Assembly: GCA_016987375.1 (NCBI GenBank)
Contig: PJRA01000453.1
Coordinates: 859,517-923,516, forward strand
Direction: 5' to 3'
Source: Brachionus koreanus
Taxonomy: Eukaryota > Rotifera > Eurotatoria > Ploima > Brachionidae
Length of the DNA stretch: 64,000 nt
Part shown: positions 9,612 through 22,795 of the stretch, in pieces
Layout of the letters: the number at the start of each line of letters is the position of its first letter
How positions within the stretch are numbered: position 1 is the stretch's first letter
Position numbers and translations under genes: made by a program
The notes under the pieces: generated by a model
What the model saw: the letters and a program-made list of their open reading frames with translations, nothing else
Told to the model about the DNA's origin: nothing
Databases searched by the model: none

Positions 9612-12600
9612 TTAGAATAGATTTTGTTGGCCATCATTTTGAAACTGAGCCCATGCATCGTTCAGCTCAACAAATATCATGCGAGCCAAATTAGCTTGAG
9701 GATGGTCGGACATTTTGTCCGGATGCACACATAAACACGCTTTATGGTATGCTTTTTTAACATCTACGGCTGTTATCAATTGATTCATGCCAATCGGTTT
9801 CCACCTAGACTCTCCGTCCCACAGCACTTTGTGCAATGAGCACAGCAATGCTCGAATGTTGGCCCGTTTTCCATCAGTCCATTCCATCACCTTAACCTTA
9901 TCGGGATCCAGTTCTTTGACGTCTTGTTCTCTTTTTAAATCTTTGAGTGTCATATTCTTCATATTTTGATTCTTTGCGAAGCTGGATGGCAAAAATTCAT
10001 CAAAAATAGCCGATGAATTTTTGGATCCAAGGCCACCAGTAGACTTATTTGTATTTGTACTTGCATTAGAACCAAACGCATTGATATTATAGTTGGGTCG
10101 ATTAAAACCAGTGTCAAATGTTGGCGATGGAGTTTTGGCATTTGCAGATTGTGTCTTGGGTATTTGACTAGAATTTGTAAAAGCATTTAGTTCTGCAAAT
10201 GGGTCAGATTTGGCTGATGCATTAGGAGTATTTGTATTACTGTTTTTGTTTGAAGCGTTAGATGCTGAAATGTCAAAATTACCAAATGGATCAAACATTA
10301 AATCAGTTGGAGGTGATTGCTTTTTGGTTTGATTAGCTTGATTAGTTTGACCAAATGAATCAAAATTAAGCAAATCACTATTATTTTGATTCAAGGGAGC
10401 AGACGAATCGGAAAATATGTCAAAAATGTCATTTTTGGTAGCTTGATTGGACTCGGTATTTGTACCGAGATCAAGGAGCATGTCGAAATCAGAAGAAATT
10501 TTGTTTTCTGAAATGTTTGGTTGACTTGCAGTCGTATTCTCAAATGTTGAATGATTATTGTCACCTAAGTCATCAAAATCTAGTAAATTGGCAAACTTTG
10601 TTTCAATTTTTTGTTCGGATTTTTCATCTGATGAAGATGATAAATCGCTTGGATGACTAGAACCAACTTGATTGTAACCTTCATCTTGAAACACTGTTTC
10701 CTCTTGTTGAATATTTATACTAGGAGTATTCACTTTGTCTGAATATTTTTCGCTCTCATACATCTTGATTATTTCGTTCATCTCTTCTTGATTGTAGAAC
10801 AGTGCGCTTTTATCTGCCTTTCTAATTTGAGACTCGAATTCCAAAGTATTTGTCCATGGGTCGTCCGACGCTACAGTAGATTCAATATTTTTGTATTCAA
10901 TTGTGGTCCATACTTGAAAAGAGTTTGGATACTTGTCCGGTGCGTCCAAACAATCAAGATCTTTTTGATTTAATTTAATCTGATTGTCTGCGCTCAGATA
11001 ATTGTACGCAAATGATGTATGAAATTGAAATTGACATATTTTGGTAGTCATTACTTTCTCAGTGCCCAAAAGTGATTTGGCGTGAAAAATCATAACCAAT
11101 ATTTCTCCGTAAAATTTATGACAATTAATTGGTATTTGTATAATTGTATCTTTGGTTGTGTATTTTCTATGAAAAAAAAAATTAGATTAAATAATAAATG
11201 AATCAAAATTTATTATTCTTTGGAAATAATTTTCTTAAAATTTTCTCTTTCTATATTAATCAATTTATAAAAAAATTTTTTTTTCAATTTATCCTAAATT
11301 TTTGAAAGATTAATAAGATGAAAAATTTTATAAATTAAAATATTTTTCAAAATTTTTTTATCTTTATTATCTTTTTAAAATTAGCTCCAGATTAAACAAC
11401 TAACATGTTTTGACTTATTATATAAACCATTGTTTGTGTTATTCAATTTGGATTCCAAAAAAGCCTTTTAAAAGCAAAGTCTTTTATTTTATTGATCCTA
11501 TGCAAAAAGTCTAATCAGACTTCTACACTATTATGAATTCCCAAAAGAGTTTATTTTTCTGGACAACGATAATAAGCGTAAAAAAGAAGTTAAAGAGTAA
11601 AACTTTAACCTAAAATGTTGCTTATACGATACCACTAACGCTTGAAAGCTCTAGCATAATGGTCTGCATGCACTGAAGTATTAAAATACTACAAATAAAT
11701 CAAAATTAAAAAAAAAAAACCGAATGTATTTGTTGGCTATAGCATTATTTTTTGAGTAAAATTCAAGATCATATATTTTATTGAAGATTTTTAAATAAAA
11801 AATAAATAAAATATTACCTCCTTCATTTATAATATTTATTTTTAAAATAATTTTTTTTTTAAATTCTCGATTCATTTTTTGAATAAAAATATAATAAAAA
11901 TAGATCTCACCAAACAATATATTTATCTAGTTTTAGACATACTTAGACTCTAAACTAAAATTTCAATTATATCATAATCAAAAATAAAACTAATCTAAGA
12001 CAAAAATCTATTTTTAAAACAAGTTTTTTTTGTTTTAATTAAAAGAAAACAAAACTTACTTCATCAAATCATAATCTTGAATATTTGAGTAAATTTTTTT
12101 ATCCTTATTGTATATCTCAACAAATGGTGTGCATCCATTTCTAAAAGTTAAAAATATTAACTTGCTTTTCTTTTTTAACTAGATGTAATAAATACCTTGA
12201 TCTATTGAATAAAGGACAGCCGATTAGAACTAATTCGGTAAGAATACATTCATTTGAATTAGTGACAAAAGGTCTGGGAATTTCACTGCGCGCTGTAGCA
12301 AACAAATTTTGACTATCAATCAAATATCTATACTGGCATGGCGACAAAAGCACACTACAGCCTCTTTTATTATGAAAAAGGCTGAGTGCTGTTTCGGCGC
12401 ATTTTACTATACCAAAATACATCAATAGAGTAACAACAGCTATGGCTGATATTACTTTACCATCATTACAGTTAATTATGCACACATTTTTGCTATTTTC
12501 AGACAAAAATTTGCTAACATTGGCAGCAAGCTTGCACATTAAAGCTACTGGAGGTGCTCTATTGGTGCTCAATTGAGAGCCCAAATCTATAACCTGAGAA

Positions 12601-14204
12601 AATTTTTCTTTTCGATAATTTTTGTTGGCTAAATTGTAAATTCTGTAATTTCGTCCATGCTTTGATTCAATAACTTCTTTTAATAGATCAATATTGTTTC
12701 CAAAAGCGGCAGATTCGATACCTTCGGTTGGACAAGACATTACAATCAAACGAGAAGTTACATAGCTCAAATCAATATCAGTTCTGTTAATCGAACTTTG
12801 TACTGAATCCATTACTTTGCTCGATGCATCTTTGATTGTCTTCAAAAACGAAGATCCTTTGAAAAGGCCTGCACTCCAATTGTTGGCCTGTTGACCAGGC
12901 TGAGTGGAATTAGGTGCTTGTGGAGCAACTGGTGCATGCAGCAAACTCTCTGTTTTGGACAAAAAATTTAAATTATTTACCAAACTAATCGACTTGGATT
13001 GGCAAACATTTTCCAAATGAAATAGTATTTCATTAACATTGGGTCTACTATTCGGATTTGTGTTAAGCATTAATCTGATGAGGTCATGAAGCTCGGAAAA
13101 ATCACCATCATCTACAGGAATTTGGTATTTTCCATTAATTATTCGCAATTTTGAGCCATCCTCAAACGGATGTTTGCTGAAGCACAATAAATAGAGAACA
13201 CAGCCCAGAGCCCATATATCACTTTGAGTATCTATGCGATAATTATTGTACAAGTCGAGCATTTCTGGCGCCCGATACATTGGTGTAGTTTGTTTGGCTA
13301 TTTCATCTTCTATTAAATTTCGCTTATTCACCGACCATGTGTCATCTGGTTCATAAATGTCGGTTGTTGCACTTCCAAAATCGCACAACTTTATTTCGTT
13401 TGATTTCGATACCAAAAAATTTTCAAGCTAAAAATCAAATTTAAAAAAAAATTTAATTTTTTATTTCCCAAAAAGAGATTAAATTCTTTTGAAAAAAAAA
13501 TAAAATCTATAATTATCAACTAAAGTTTGATTACTAATGGCGTGACGTTCAAACTGACACAAAAAGGATGAAATATTTTTTGAATGGTAAAAATTTATAG
13601 CCTACCTTGAGATCACGATGAGTTATTGGCGGGTCTTGTGTGTGCAAATGCTGAACAGCTCGACATATTTGATAAAAAATTTGTATGACTTGTTCTAAAT
13701 TGAAAGCAGAGCCAGTTGGTAGACTAAGTCCAGCCCTCAAGTGATCTATCAGCGGGTCTTTGCATAACTCAGTAAGAATTAGATATTCTTTGGCACGTGA
13801 ATTTTGTGCTTCTTCACAGGCAGCGGCAATGAAATTTATTATGTTTGAATGATTTGCCAATAGTTTCTTAATTTAAATTAATTTAAATTAATTAATTAAA
13901 TTAGAAATATTTTTACCAGGTAAGATATCTCTTGCTTAATGGCTTTATTCGAAATTTCATCAGCAGAAAATATTCTCTTTAAAGCATACTCTTGGCCAGA
14001 GCTGACATCTTGAACAATGTATACAATAGCGTAGCCGCCTTCGGCTAATAGCTTGGTTACTTTTAGCCTCAAATTGCCCACCATTATGCTCTGGCCAACA
14101 AAATCACTGGTAGTAGCGGACGATGAGCCCGGGCCACTCATTGAACTTGGACCCGCATTTTGTGAATTGAATATACCGAATGCTGACTTAAAAAAATCGG
14201 TCAT
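9612..14204 (-). CDS. GAK: Cyclin-G-associated kinase / auxilin family (clathrin uncoating)
   Basis: Five exons, right to left: 14204-13917, 13866-13606, 13427-12196, 12140-12060, 11166-9612; phases agree and give about 1138 residues. GAK phosphorylates AP-complex mu subunits and recruits Hsc70 to strip clathrin from vesicles. An NAK-family kinase domain comes first: Lys76 in YALKR, HRDLK at 179-183, DFG at 199-201 and an APE-like MYRAPEM. A PTEN-like phosphatase/C2 region follows, in which the CX5R loop reads CNDGKVIS, so it is probably inactive, as reported for the family. A long linker holds clathrin/AP2 motifs (LLDFDD, DLLNFD, two DPF). A C-terminal J domain has HPD at about 1102-1104. 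All domains of vertebrate GAK are present in order. The 893-bp fourth intron is the longest. Confidence 0.96.
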
Positions 14205-16095
14205 TATCTACCGAAACTAAAATATCTAATAATTTTTGTGATAAAAAATTTTGAATTAGCGAGAATAATTTTTAAAATGATGATGTTTTAATGTTGTTGT
14301 TTTTTTCTTTGCATTATGGTATTGTGTCGAAGGAGCTAGGAATTAATTATTAAAATTTAAAATGGCAAAATGCAAATTTTATTCTTATAATTTCGAAATT
14401 ATGGAAAGTATTGTTAAATGAAAGATAGCTGAATAAGTTATATACAACAAAACGGGAGACATATCTGTTATTTTTTATTTTAAACTTTTTTTTTCTTTTT
14501 ATTTTCAATTTTAACTTTTTTGTTTAAACAAAATATTATTTATAAATAAATTCTTAGCTTTTGTTTTTTTTTTGTCAATTGCAAAACTTGCTGTTCAATA
14601 AATTAAATTCATTATCAGCCTAAGTCGAATACATTTTATTTAGGATTTATTCTAATTTCACAATCAAAGTTGATTTAAAGTAATATATTTTTTTCCATAA
14701 AGAATTAAATTAAGTTTGATTTTTATTATCAATAAACTGGTCATTTTAATCAAGAATAATATTTTTTTCAAGATTTTTTGAGTGCAAAGAGAAGCTCGCA
14801 GGTGCTTAGACAGAATCCCGATAAGCTATTTAATTTATCCTTCACCGATCTAGAATTCCAATCTAAGACAAATATACTATAAAAATTAAAGTAGTTTTTT
14901 ATTTGAGTACAATTTTTTGTTTTGTTTTTTTTCTTTTATTTGAAAAATTTTCTGTTTACCTTTAATTGTCAGAAGACGATAGCTTCTGTAGATGTTAGTT
15001 AGAATAAATTATTCCCACAACAAATTGACATATTTTTCAAATTTAATTTACCTTGGTAATTACATAACTTAGGAAATCTTATAGTTATGTGTTGAAGTAA
15101 AACAAATTTGTGCCCTAATTGCAAATTAAAATAATTTGTTATTTTATTTATTTAAAGTAAAGAATATTCATATTCTGTTAAAAAAAATTTTGATTTTTTT
15201 AATCTAATCTTACAAAAACAAATCATGAAGCATAAAAGAAAATTTTTGATCTCAATTTAGCATTTTTTTATGATATTTAGATGATAATTGAGAGCTAAAA
15301 ATCATGAAGTTTAGACATGATTAGGTAGAATTTGCAAGGGCGACTAAGTCATTCAGGCAGATAAATTTAAAAAGAAGAAGAAACTTTAAAATAAGAGAAA
15401 ATAGAAAAGAAATTTGACCGACACGTGTTCGCAATAATTCTCGACACAAGCCCAAGCTAGCAAGCTATCATCATCACTTTTATTATGATTTCCAACAACA
15501 ACAACAACAACAACAAAATTATACAAATTTTAAAGTTAACTAAATTTGAAAAAATTAACCCAATTTCAATTTAAATTACTAAATTGGATTTAAGAAAAGA
15601 GAAAATAGAAAAGTATCTTTGTAAATTGTGCTAGATTTCCGAACTCATCGTTATAAATTATTATAATTCAGGTTAGCGACAAGCAAATATCTTGTATAAC
15701 CGAGTCGGTCTAGTGCCTCTCTCCTCCCGCCGCTCGGATCAAGCAATCATCGACAGTTTTCGTGTTCATCATTTCAAATCGGTTCTCTCTCTCTCTCACT
15801 CTCTTTTTTTCTCTTTTTTGTTGATCAAGTTTTAACATAATTTTTTTCCTTTTTTTTCATTTTGGCGTTCATAATTTGCAATTTTTTTTAATTTGATCTT
15901 CTTAAACTACTCGAATTCTTCACGATAAATAAAACTTACTAATTGTAATTTATTATAAAAAAAATTTAAGATTAAAAACAAAATTTATTTCGTTCTATTC
16001 TTCAAAATGAATTCACCTGATTAATAAGAAGATTTTTTTTTTTTATTTTAAAGAAATTTTAAGTATCCTAAGACGCGAGTTATTCAATATTCGAC
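14205..16095. promoter_or_regulatory. Divergent intergenic region between GAK and the SAM gene
   Basis: About 1.9 kb with no coding signal. It must carry the promoters of both divergently oriented genes. Visible low-complexity tracts are a (CAA)n run near 15495-15515 and a CT-rich tract at about 15783-15825 just upstream of the SAM gene. No defined promoter motif can be claimed. Confidence 0.4.
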
Positions 16096-19059
16096 ATGAG
16101 CATAGGTCCGGTGGCCCGTTGGTTGGACACGTTTGTGTACAACTCAAAGCAATATGCTGATATTTTCAAAAAATTCGGAATCGACAATTTGAACGAAGTG
16201 TGCAAATTGGACCCGATTCAGCTGGCCAACATGGGAATCAATTCGATCGATTGCGAAAAAATAATGGAGAATATCTTTGTTCTTCGTCAGACGCTACAAG
16301 TTTCAAAAATGAACACACCAGCCGCTTCTACAGGCGTTACACAAAAACCAGCTAGAAAATCTGTAATCATTTTATTATAAAAAAATTTAAAAAAAAAAAT
16401 TTTCACAAAAATCTATTTTTATTATGTCACAGAAAGCCAGAGCCACCAAGCAACAAGTCATACCCAACGTCACCATCAACCAAGGTACGTCTTAATTTAA
16501 TCTCATTTACACCTTGCATTTAATTCAAATTTAGGCTAGCCCTAACATATTTAGGTCACCTATTTATTGAAATAATTAATTTAAGCTTATTTTTTTCTTT
16601 CTCGAGTTTGATTGATTAGCAGGTTGAAATATTTAATATATGCACCTTGCCGAGCTAAATAGATAAGACCAAGTTATTGTGTTTTTGAAGCGCTTATTTA
16701 ATGATTAGTAAGCTTGTTAATTATGATTTATTCAAGCAGCTCGAATGCGTTATGTTCAGTATTTTTATTAAATAGTTTGTCTGAATGATATTTTCTCTTT
16801 GTGGTTGTTGCTGCTTTGTTTATTTAGTGCCGGAAGAGACTCTTGATGAATAGACGAACTTTTTGTCTCATAAGTAGTTCATAATGTCTCGATTTTAGCT
16901 TAAAGATTAGTCAAAAAATTCTCTGTTATTAATTAAGTAAAATAATAAAACTTATTAAATTTTGTAACTATTATCGGACATTTGGTGATACTTAATCTTA
17001 AAAATTTCAATATCCTCCAATTTTCATAAAAAAAAATAAAGTGATAAAAATTTTTAGTTTTTTTTTTTTTTTTTTAATAAAATTATTTTAAAAGTAAATG
17101 CAAATGGGATGCCAGTAAGTTCAATGTCTGTGATGCGACAAGCCATGGCGAATACAGAAGGAGCGAAAAAAATCGGGAGCGAAATTATGCAAATGGCCAA
17201 CAACAACCAAACGAACACAAAATACACTTGTATTCCGATTAATCAGAATCAAAATTATAATTATCAAAATCAGTTCAGTTATAATCAAACGTCAGGCTAT
17301 CAGTACAATAGCGCAATGAATTCTTCTTCATACAGACCAATTAGCCAAAATTACGGTTATTACAACAATTGGAATCAGTCACAGGAATACTATAACAACA
17401 ATTATTATCAAGGCCAGCAGTTTCAAGCCACACAACAGTCTCATTCCAACGATTTTTACCCACAAGGCTACAACAAGCAACAAAACAACAATACGCCACT
17501 AGAGTATTTGGAACGTTTGGCTCAAATGCCCGAGTCAAGTCAAGTGGTTGATCCAAAAAGCATAGTAAATACTGAAGGTCAAGTGATGGACGGAATTAAT
17601 TTCGATGACATAAACAAAAATAATAAGCGAATGAATGTGGACGGATCAGATAATTGTGGAAAAAAAGTGTGCTCTTCAGCCTCGAGCTCAAATTCAAATT
17701 CTCCTAATTTCAAGCTTGGTAATCAGCAAAGATATCTGAACATATCAAGTGACTCGCCATCTAGCTCTAGTACTTGTTCGAGTTCGTCGTCGGCTCAGCA
17801 ACAACCATTGCTGAATAATCAAACTGATATTGTATCAGCTAATCTAATAGATACAAGTAATTTTGATTTTTTGGACTATTTGCCCGAGCTAAACTCGAAC
17901 ACTATTGATCAAACAATTACATCGTCATTGGACAATAACGAGCCGATTACATCTTCCACGTCTTCTGCGTCCAGCTCTTCTCAAATTGATAATTTATTAA
18001 CCCATGAGCAAGTCTCACAAAATTTTCAATTCAATAACATTTAAATTATCTCATTTAATTATAAGATGTAAATACCTTATTTATTTTGATGTCAAGTACT
18101 GATAGCTATATGAGAAAAAAAAGTCGTGTTACGTCATGTTAAGCCGTATATATATATATATTTTTTTTTTTATTTTGTTTAATTTTTTTTTTCACTTTAA
18201 CTTTGAATTGATAATAATTATGTCAACTTATTTAGTAATAAGTTTATATTTTGAAATTTTTATACTTATTAACAATTTTTTTTCTCTTATTTCACAGTGA
18301 TTTTGTTCGATATATTGTTTTACTTTATAATTAAAAAATTTTTATTCAATTTGAAATTTTTTTTATTATTTTAATAAAATTATAATATTTTTTTTTTCTA
18401 AAAAATACCCACTTGTCCACTTTGTCGCACTCTGAGCAAAAAAGGACTAGAATTCGCATCTATCGATATTAATTTTGAATGATTCTTGAAATGTGATTAA
18501 TTGTTGCTAATAGAGCTAAATTGGCACGGCACGTGCCAGACGAGACGACTCGATGGGGAATTATTTAAGCATACATCAAAGCCTAATGATGCGAACTTGT
18601 CTTCTCAGTTGGAATTATTCAAAAAAATTTTTACATTATTATGATAATTTGAATTGAATAAAGCATATCTTTAGTTTTAGTGGAAAAAAAATTTATGTGA
18701 CGATTTTAGATGAAAAAATTTTTTTCATCAATAGCAATAAATAAATGAAATTTTAAAATTTTAAATTTATTAATGTTCTATCTAATATTTTCATTCCACA
18801 AAAAATAAATTATGATATTTAATGATTTATGATAAAAATTATGCTTGCTCAATCTTAAAATATTTTATCTTCGAGTTAAATTAAAATTTTTTTTTAAGTG
18901 TCTAAAATACTTTATATTAAAATAAAAATATAATAAAATAAACAATTTATTACTATTCAATTTTGTAAATAATATTTTATTCTTGGATTTTTTTCTTTTC
19001 TTTTAGGTGTGGCACAAACAAAAAAAAATAGACCTGAAATTAATGTTTTTAAAGATTAA
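16096..19059 (+). CDS. SAM-domain protein with three in-phase candidate last exons
   Basis: Exon 1 (16096-16362) encodes a SAM domain (about residues 5-70: VARWLDTFV, YADIFKKFGI, LANMGI). Exon 2 (16433-16484) adds a basic linker and ends with a strong donor GGTACGT in phase 1. Three downstream acceptors continue in frame. 16828-16853 gives VPEETLDE and stop (about 114 residues). 17095-18044 gives a long Q/N/S-rich tail (about 422 residues) ending with an acidic-hydrophobic patch, FDFLDYLPEL, resembling an activation domain. 19007-19059 gives a basic 17-residue end finishing FKD (about 123 residues). SAM domains mediate protein or RNA contacts. I cannot name the orthologue, and the isoform model is inference from splice signals. 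Confidence 0.65.
18045..19006 (+). other. Non-coding stretch between the long and distal alternative 3' exons
   Basis: AT-rich, no exon recognised, with a (TA)n run near 18148-18160. It would be 3' UTR of the long form and intron of the distal form if the splice model holds. Confidence 0.4.
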
Positions 19060-19466
19060 AACTTTTTTCTATAAAGATTTTTACTGATTCTCCAAATGCA
19101 ACATTGTGCAAACATATTTGTGAATATATAATAAATATGACCTAAATAAATAGAAAAAGAAAATTTATCTTTCTTTTTATTTATTTAATATTTTTTTGTC
19201 AATAATCAATAATTCTTAGTGTATCGATAAATTCGATTCATATGACATGGTGTTCTTTTTTCTTTGATGTTCAAATTATTTTAAGCATATGTTGATTTTT
19301 CATTTAAATTTGTCGCATATACCCTAACTTTCGGAATGCTCTTTTTTCAAAAATAAAATTTTAACTCAGCACCATAATTTAGGATTGAATTTTTTTTAAA
19401 TGCGATTTTTATTTTACCCTTATTTTTAACTATGCACCATACTCAAAGAGTTAAGTTCATTATTTG

Positions 19467-19793
19467 GGCAGTGTGAAATCTTAGTACAAAAATTACAGTA
19501 CAAAAAGGAAAAACTATATATTTTTTTTTCTAGTTGTGCAAAAATGGTTCTGCAAATAGTACATTATTATAAAAATTTGTACAAACGAATTCTAAGCTAT
19601 GCAAAAACTGTGAAATTTAGTGCAAATTTTATCTAATGTTTTTTTAATGATATGCATCTTACAAATAAATGAAGAGTATTTGCAGAATTTAGAAATTGTA
19701 CTGTTTACCGAACCATTTTTGCACAACTATAAACAAAATTATATAGATTTTCCTTATTGTACTGTAATTTTTGTACTAAGATTTCACATTGCC
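19467..19793. mobile_element. Palindromic MITE, family A, copy 1
   Basis: About 327 bp with ends that are inverted repeats of GGCAGTGTGAAATCTTAGTA, extending inward through long imperfect arms (AAAATGGTT / AACCATTTT cores). It is flanked on both sides by CATTATTTG, an 8-9 bp target-site duplication (19458-19466 and 19794-19802). A second copy lies at 59327-59647. The ORF at 19620-19871 is a by-product. TSD length suggests a hAT-like origin (inference). Confidence 0.85.
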
Positions 19794-19802
19794 CATTATT
19801 TG

Positions 19803-20489
19803 TCCAAAAATACAACAAATTCATTCATTCATTCCAAAAAAAATCTGTCTAGATTTTTATTTCTATTCTAAGAATCTAGACTTAGGAATTTTTAGCCATT
19901 TTGTATCGCATTTAGCCACTATTTTAATGGTCTTTGTTTATTACCTGACATCCAAATTAATATAACAGTCATTTTTAATTAACTGACATTTTACTCTAGA
20001 ATTCTTTCGATAAATTTTATTTTCTACTGTCGATTTTGTTAAAAATACTGCCTGTTTAAAATATCCTTAAAAAATTTGCTGATTCATTAAACATTCCTAA
20101 ATATCTAGAAAATCTTAGCATCACCATGGATCTCTAGGAGATTGTTTACATTAATGAATTTTCTCAAAAACTTTTTGTAGACATTCATTAAAAAAATAAA
20201 CCTAATTCAATTTTTATTTTTATATTTTAACTAGAAGCTAATATTTAACAATCATTATTTTATATTTTTAATAAAAGCATTTCTTCAAATATTAAGAATT
20301 TATTTATTTTTGCATATAATTTCATCCAAAACATTTTCAGATTTAAATATTTTAAATTTAATGAATACTTTTAGAACTCAAATATCTAAAAAAAATAATC
20401 ATTGAGTCTAATTTTAGCATTTTTATTCTATTTTTTTTATAGTACATAGAATTCAAAAAAAAATGTCGAAATTCTGATTAAATTAAAAA
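19803..20489. other. AT-rich spacer
   Basis: No gene, repeat or RNA recognised between the MITE and the end of the pyroglutamyl-peptidase gene. Confidence 0.5.
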
Positions 20490-21165
20490 TTAGTCAAATT
20501 CTAAATTAGCATTGTACAATTGATTTAAAGATTGAATAATAATTGACCTAATAGCAACTGTCATTTCATGAATTGAAAAAGTTTCTACTGAAGGTACATG
20601 AACAAACAATGATTTTGTCGAATCCTTATTTAGTGACATATAGTAAGTGTAAGCGCACAGATATCTTCCTGGGTCGGCTGATGGACCACAATAGGCTTTT
20701 AAATTTCGCTTGCTAAAAATTTTATTTGAAATTATGCATAAATCTTCAACATCTAGTTTTGTCGATAAAGTTTCTGGTGAATTTGGCAAACAACACTGAT
20801 TAGCAGGACACTGATCTTTAATATCTTTTAAATCGTAGTTTGTATTAAAAGATTGTTTTTCTAAACTTATTTTTGAATCATTTTTACTTACACCAACATG
20901 TATCATTAACTTAAAAACTAAATTTTTATCCAAGAAAAATATTTTCTCTAAATAATTATACATCAGGCTTCTCTTCATTCCACAATTCTTCAACTTGTTT
21001 GTGAACAATCTCATAGACAACAGGCAATTCTCTCGTTATTAATTTAATTTGTTGTGGCAAATTTTGCTCCCATAGTGCTGACACAGCTAGCCATGACTCA
21101 TTTACAGGCACTCCTTGAAACGGACCAAAGCCAGTTACAACAACTTTAAAACGTTTATCTTCCAT
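20490..21165 (-). CDS. PGPEP1: Pyroglutamyl-peptidase I (cysteine peptidase, family C15)
   Basis: Two exons, 21165-20962 and 20909-20490, with GT-AG borders in phase 0, giving 207 residues (family about 209). It removes N-terminal pyroglutamate from peptides in the cytosol. The N-terminus reads VVVTGFGPFQGVPVNES, the family signature for the pyroglutamate pocket. The catalytic cysteine lies in SADPGRYLCAYTYY and the catalytic histidine in LFVHVP. A glutamate-containing block that should follow IHVGVS is poorly conserved here, so the third catalytic residue could not be placed with certainty. It ends only about 200 bp from the epsilon-COP gene and runs the same way. Confidence 0.92.
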
Positions 21166-21364
21166 TCTCTTAAAAATTAAAATAAAAGAAGCTTCGACAT
21201 TTCACTAATAATAAAGTGCTTTTAAAGACACCTAAATAAAATAAATTATTTAAAAATTATTCTTTTTTTTATTATTTAAAATTTATTAGTTTGAATAGAT
21301 AAGCGAAAAAAAAGGGTCTAAAATATTTTAAAAAATTCTATCGAGATAAACAAAGCAAAAAAAA

Positions 21365-22318
21365 TTATTTTGAAGAATGATAATGTTGGGATATGCGATT
21401 GAATTCGCTCTCTTTAAGCAAAAGATCTTTAACAAATGGATGATTTTTAGACGAGTCTTTAATTTGTGATATAAATCGATTGGTAACTTCGACAGGCTTT
21501 CCCAAATGCTGATTCAAAACAATGGTATTGACCATTGCGTCTGGATTGTTACTATCTTTGTCGAGTGCTTCTTGGAGCAAAGACTGAGCTTCGTCAAACT
21601 TGCCCTGATTTATTTGACACAAAGCTTGGTTATTTAAAAGCAATGAAGTGGCTGTGTTTTTGTCTGCTTGTTCTTGGAATGTAAAATAGGCGTCTTGAAT
21701 TTTCTCACCAGTAGCCATGTACACCCAAGCAGCAGCCAATTGAGTGACTATTGCATCTTCATCCAAATCGATTAGTTTCTTCAATTCTTTTCGAGCAAGA
21801 TCATGACGATCCATTTTTAGATAAATTTGAACTGCCAAAGCTCCACTTGAATTTTTACAAAAATTAATTTAAAAATAAGAGAATTTATTTATTTACCATT
21901 CTAATAATTGATTTGAATCACAATTATGCAATAATTTGAGAGCTGTTTCTAAATTATCATGAAGTACATAAACATTGGCAATAATTAGAAGAACAAGTGG
22001 ATTTGTGACATTCAATGATCCTAATTTTGAGTCCAATTCATCTATAATTGCATCTCTTCTTGATTCATCGGATAAATACTCGGCCATTAGCCTGACAAAC
22101 TTGAGTTCATCACTGGCATTCGGTCTGATGTCATCTAACACTACCCCATACTTTTTTTGTGCAATATAGGCCCTATACATGTACACGTCTTTTTCCGATT
22201 GAATCTTGGGATCCGAAATTCTCAGCTTTTGAGCCTCGTTTATGGCTTGCTGAAAATTTCCCAAATAAAAAGAGGTCTTTAGGTCAAAAAGCTCATCAGT
22301 AGAATTGTCTTTATTCAT
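21365..22318 (-). CDS. COPE: Coatomer subunit epsilon (COPI coat)
   Basis: Two exons, 22318-21897 and 21845-21365, in matching phase, 300 residues (human about 308). Epsilon-COP is a TPR-like solenoid that stabilises alpha-COP in the COPI vesicle coat on Golgi membranes. Diagnostic runs are LFDLKTSFYLGNFQ near the start, ARKELKKLIDLDEDAI, LLQEALDKDS and VLNQHLGKPVEVTNR. The start Met opens the conserved region with no upstream in-frame extension needed. It is arranged head-to-head with ERICH3 (starts about 480 bp apart), so they may share a regulatory region. Confidence 0.96.
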
Positions 22319-22795
22319 TTTTTTTTCTATTCTTGGGCGTTTATACTAGATTAAAAATTATTTTATTTATGACAAGTCATCTAAAAATTATTTTATGAAA
22401 TGAATAATTTGAAATTTTAAAATGCATTCAGTAAGCCACGTTAACTGAGCGCATGATGATCGAAAAAAAATTGTCTTTTCATAGTTACTGAAATCTTATG
22501 TAAATAAGATTATTTTGTTGGGACGACTTGTTTTCAACATTGCCAATATGCCTCCCTTACTCTTGATAAATAAATGCATATTTTTATTAGTTTTTTTTTT
22601 GTTCTGTGCTAATATTAAAATTTTATATGTATTTTACTTTGCTAAAGCTTTTATCAGAAGAATTGCCATGGTGATATTAAAAGAATAAACCTTTAGATTT
22701 TATTAAAAAGAAAAAAGATTTAGATTTTAAAATATTTAGAATCGCACAATAAACTAAAGCAAATAATTTTAGTTAAGCCAAAAAAGTCCTCAACC
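22319..22795. promoter_or_regulatory. Shared upstream region of epsilon-COP and ERICH3
   Basis: The two start codons face away from each other across about 480 bp of AT-rich, non-coding sequence. It presumably contains both promoters. No specific element identified. Confidence 0.4.

Noticed and set aside
9787..10973. Several plus-strand ORFs inside 9.6-11.1 kb
   Set aside because: They are antisense shadows of the long GAK exon, which has clear domain homology.
11681..11917. 78-codon minus-strand ORF in GAK intron 4
   Set aside because: Low-complexity Phe/Ile/Lys-rich frame in an AT-rich intron; no family match.
20490..22318. Operon of PGPEP1 and COPE
   Set aside because: They are close (about 200 bp) and co-oriented, but nothing in the sequence shows trans-splicing or polycistronic processing.
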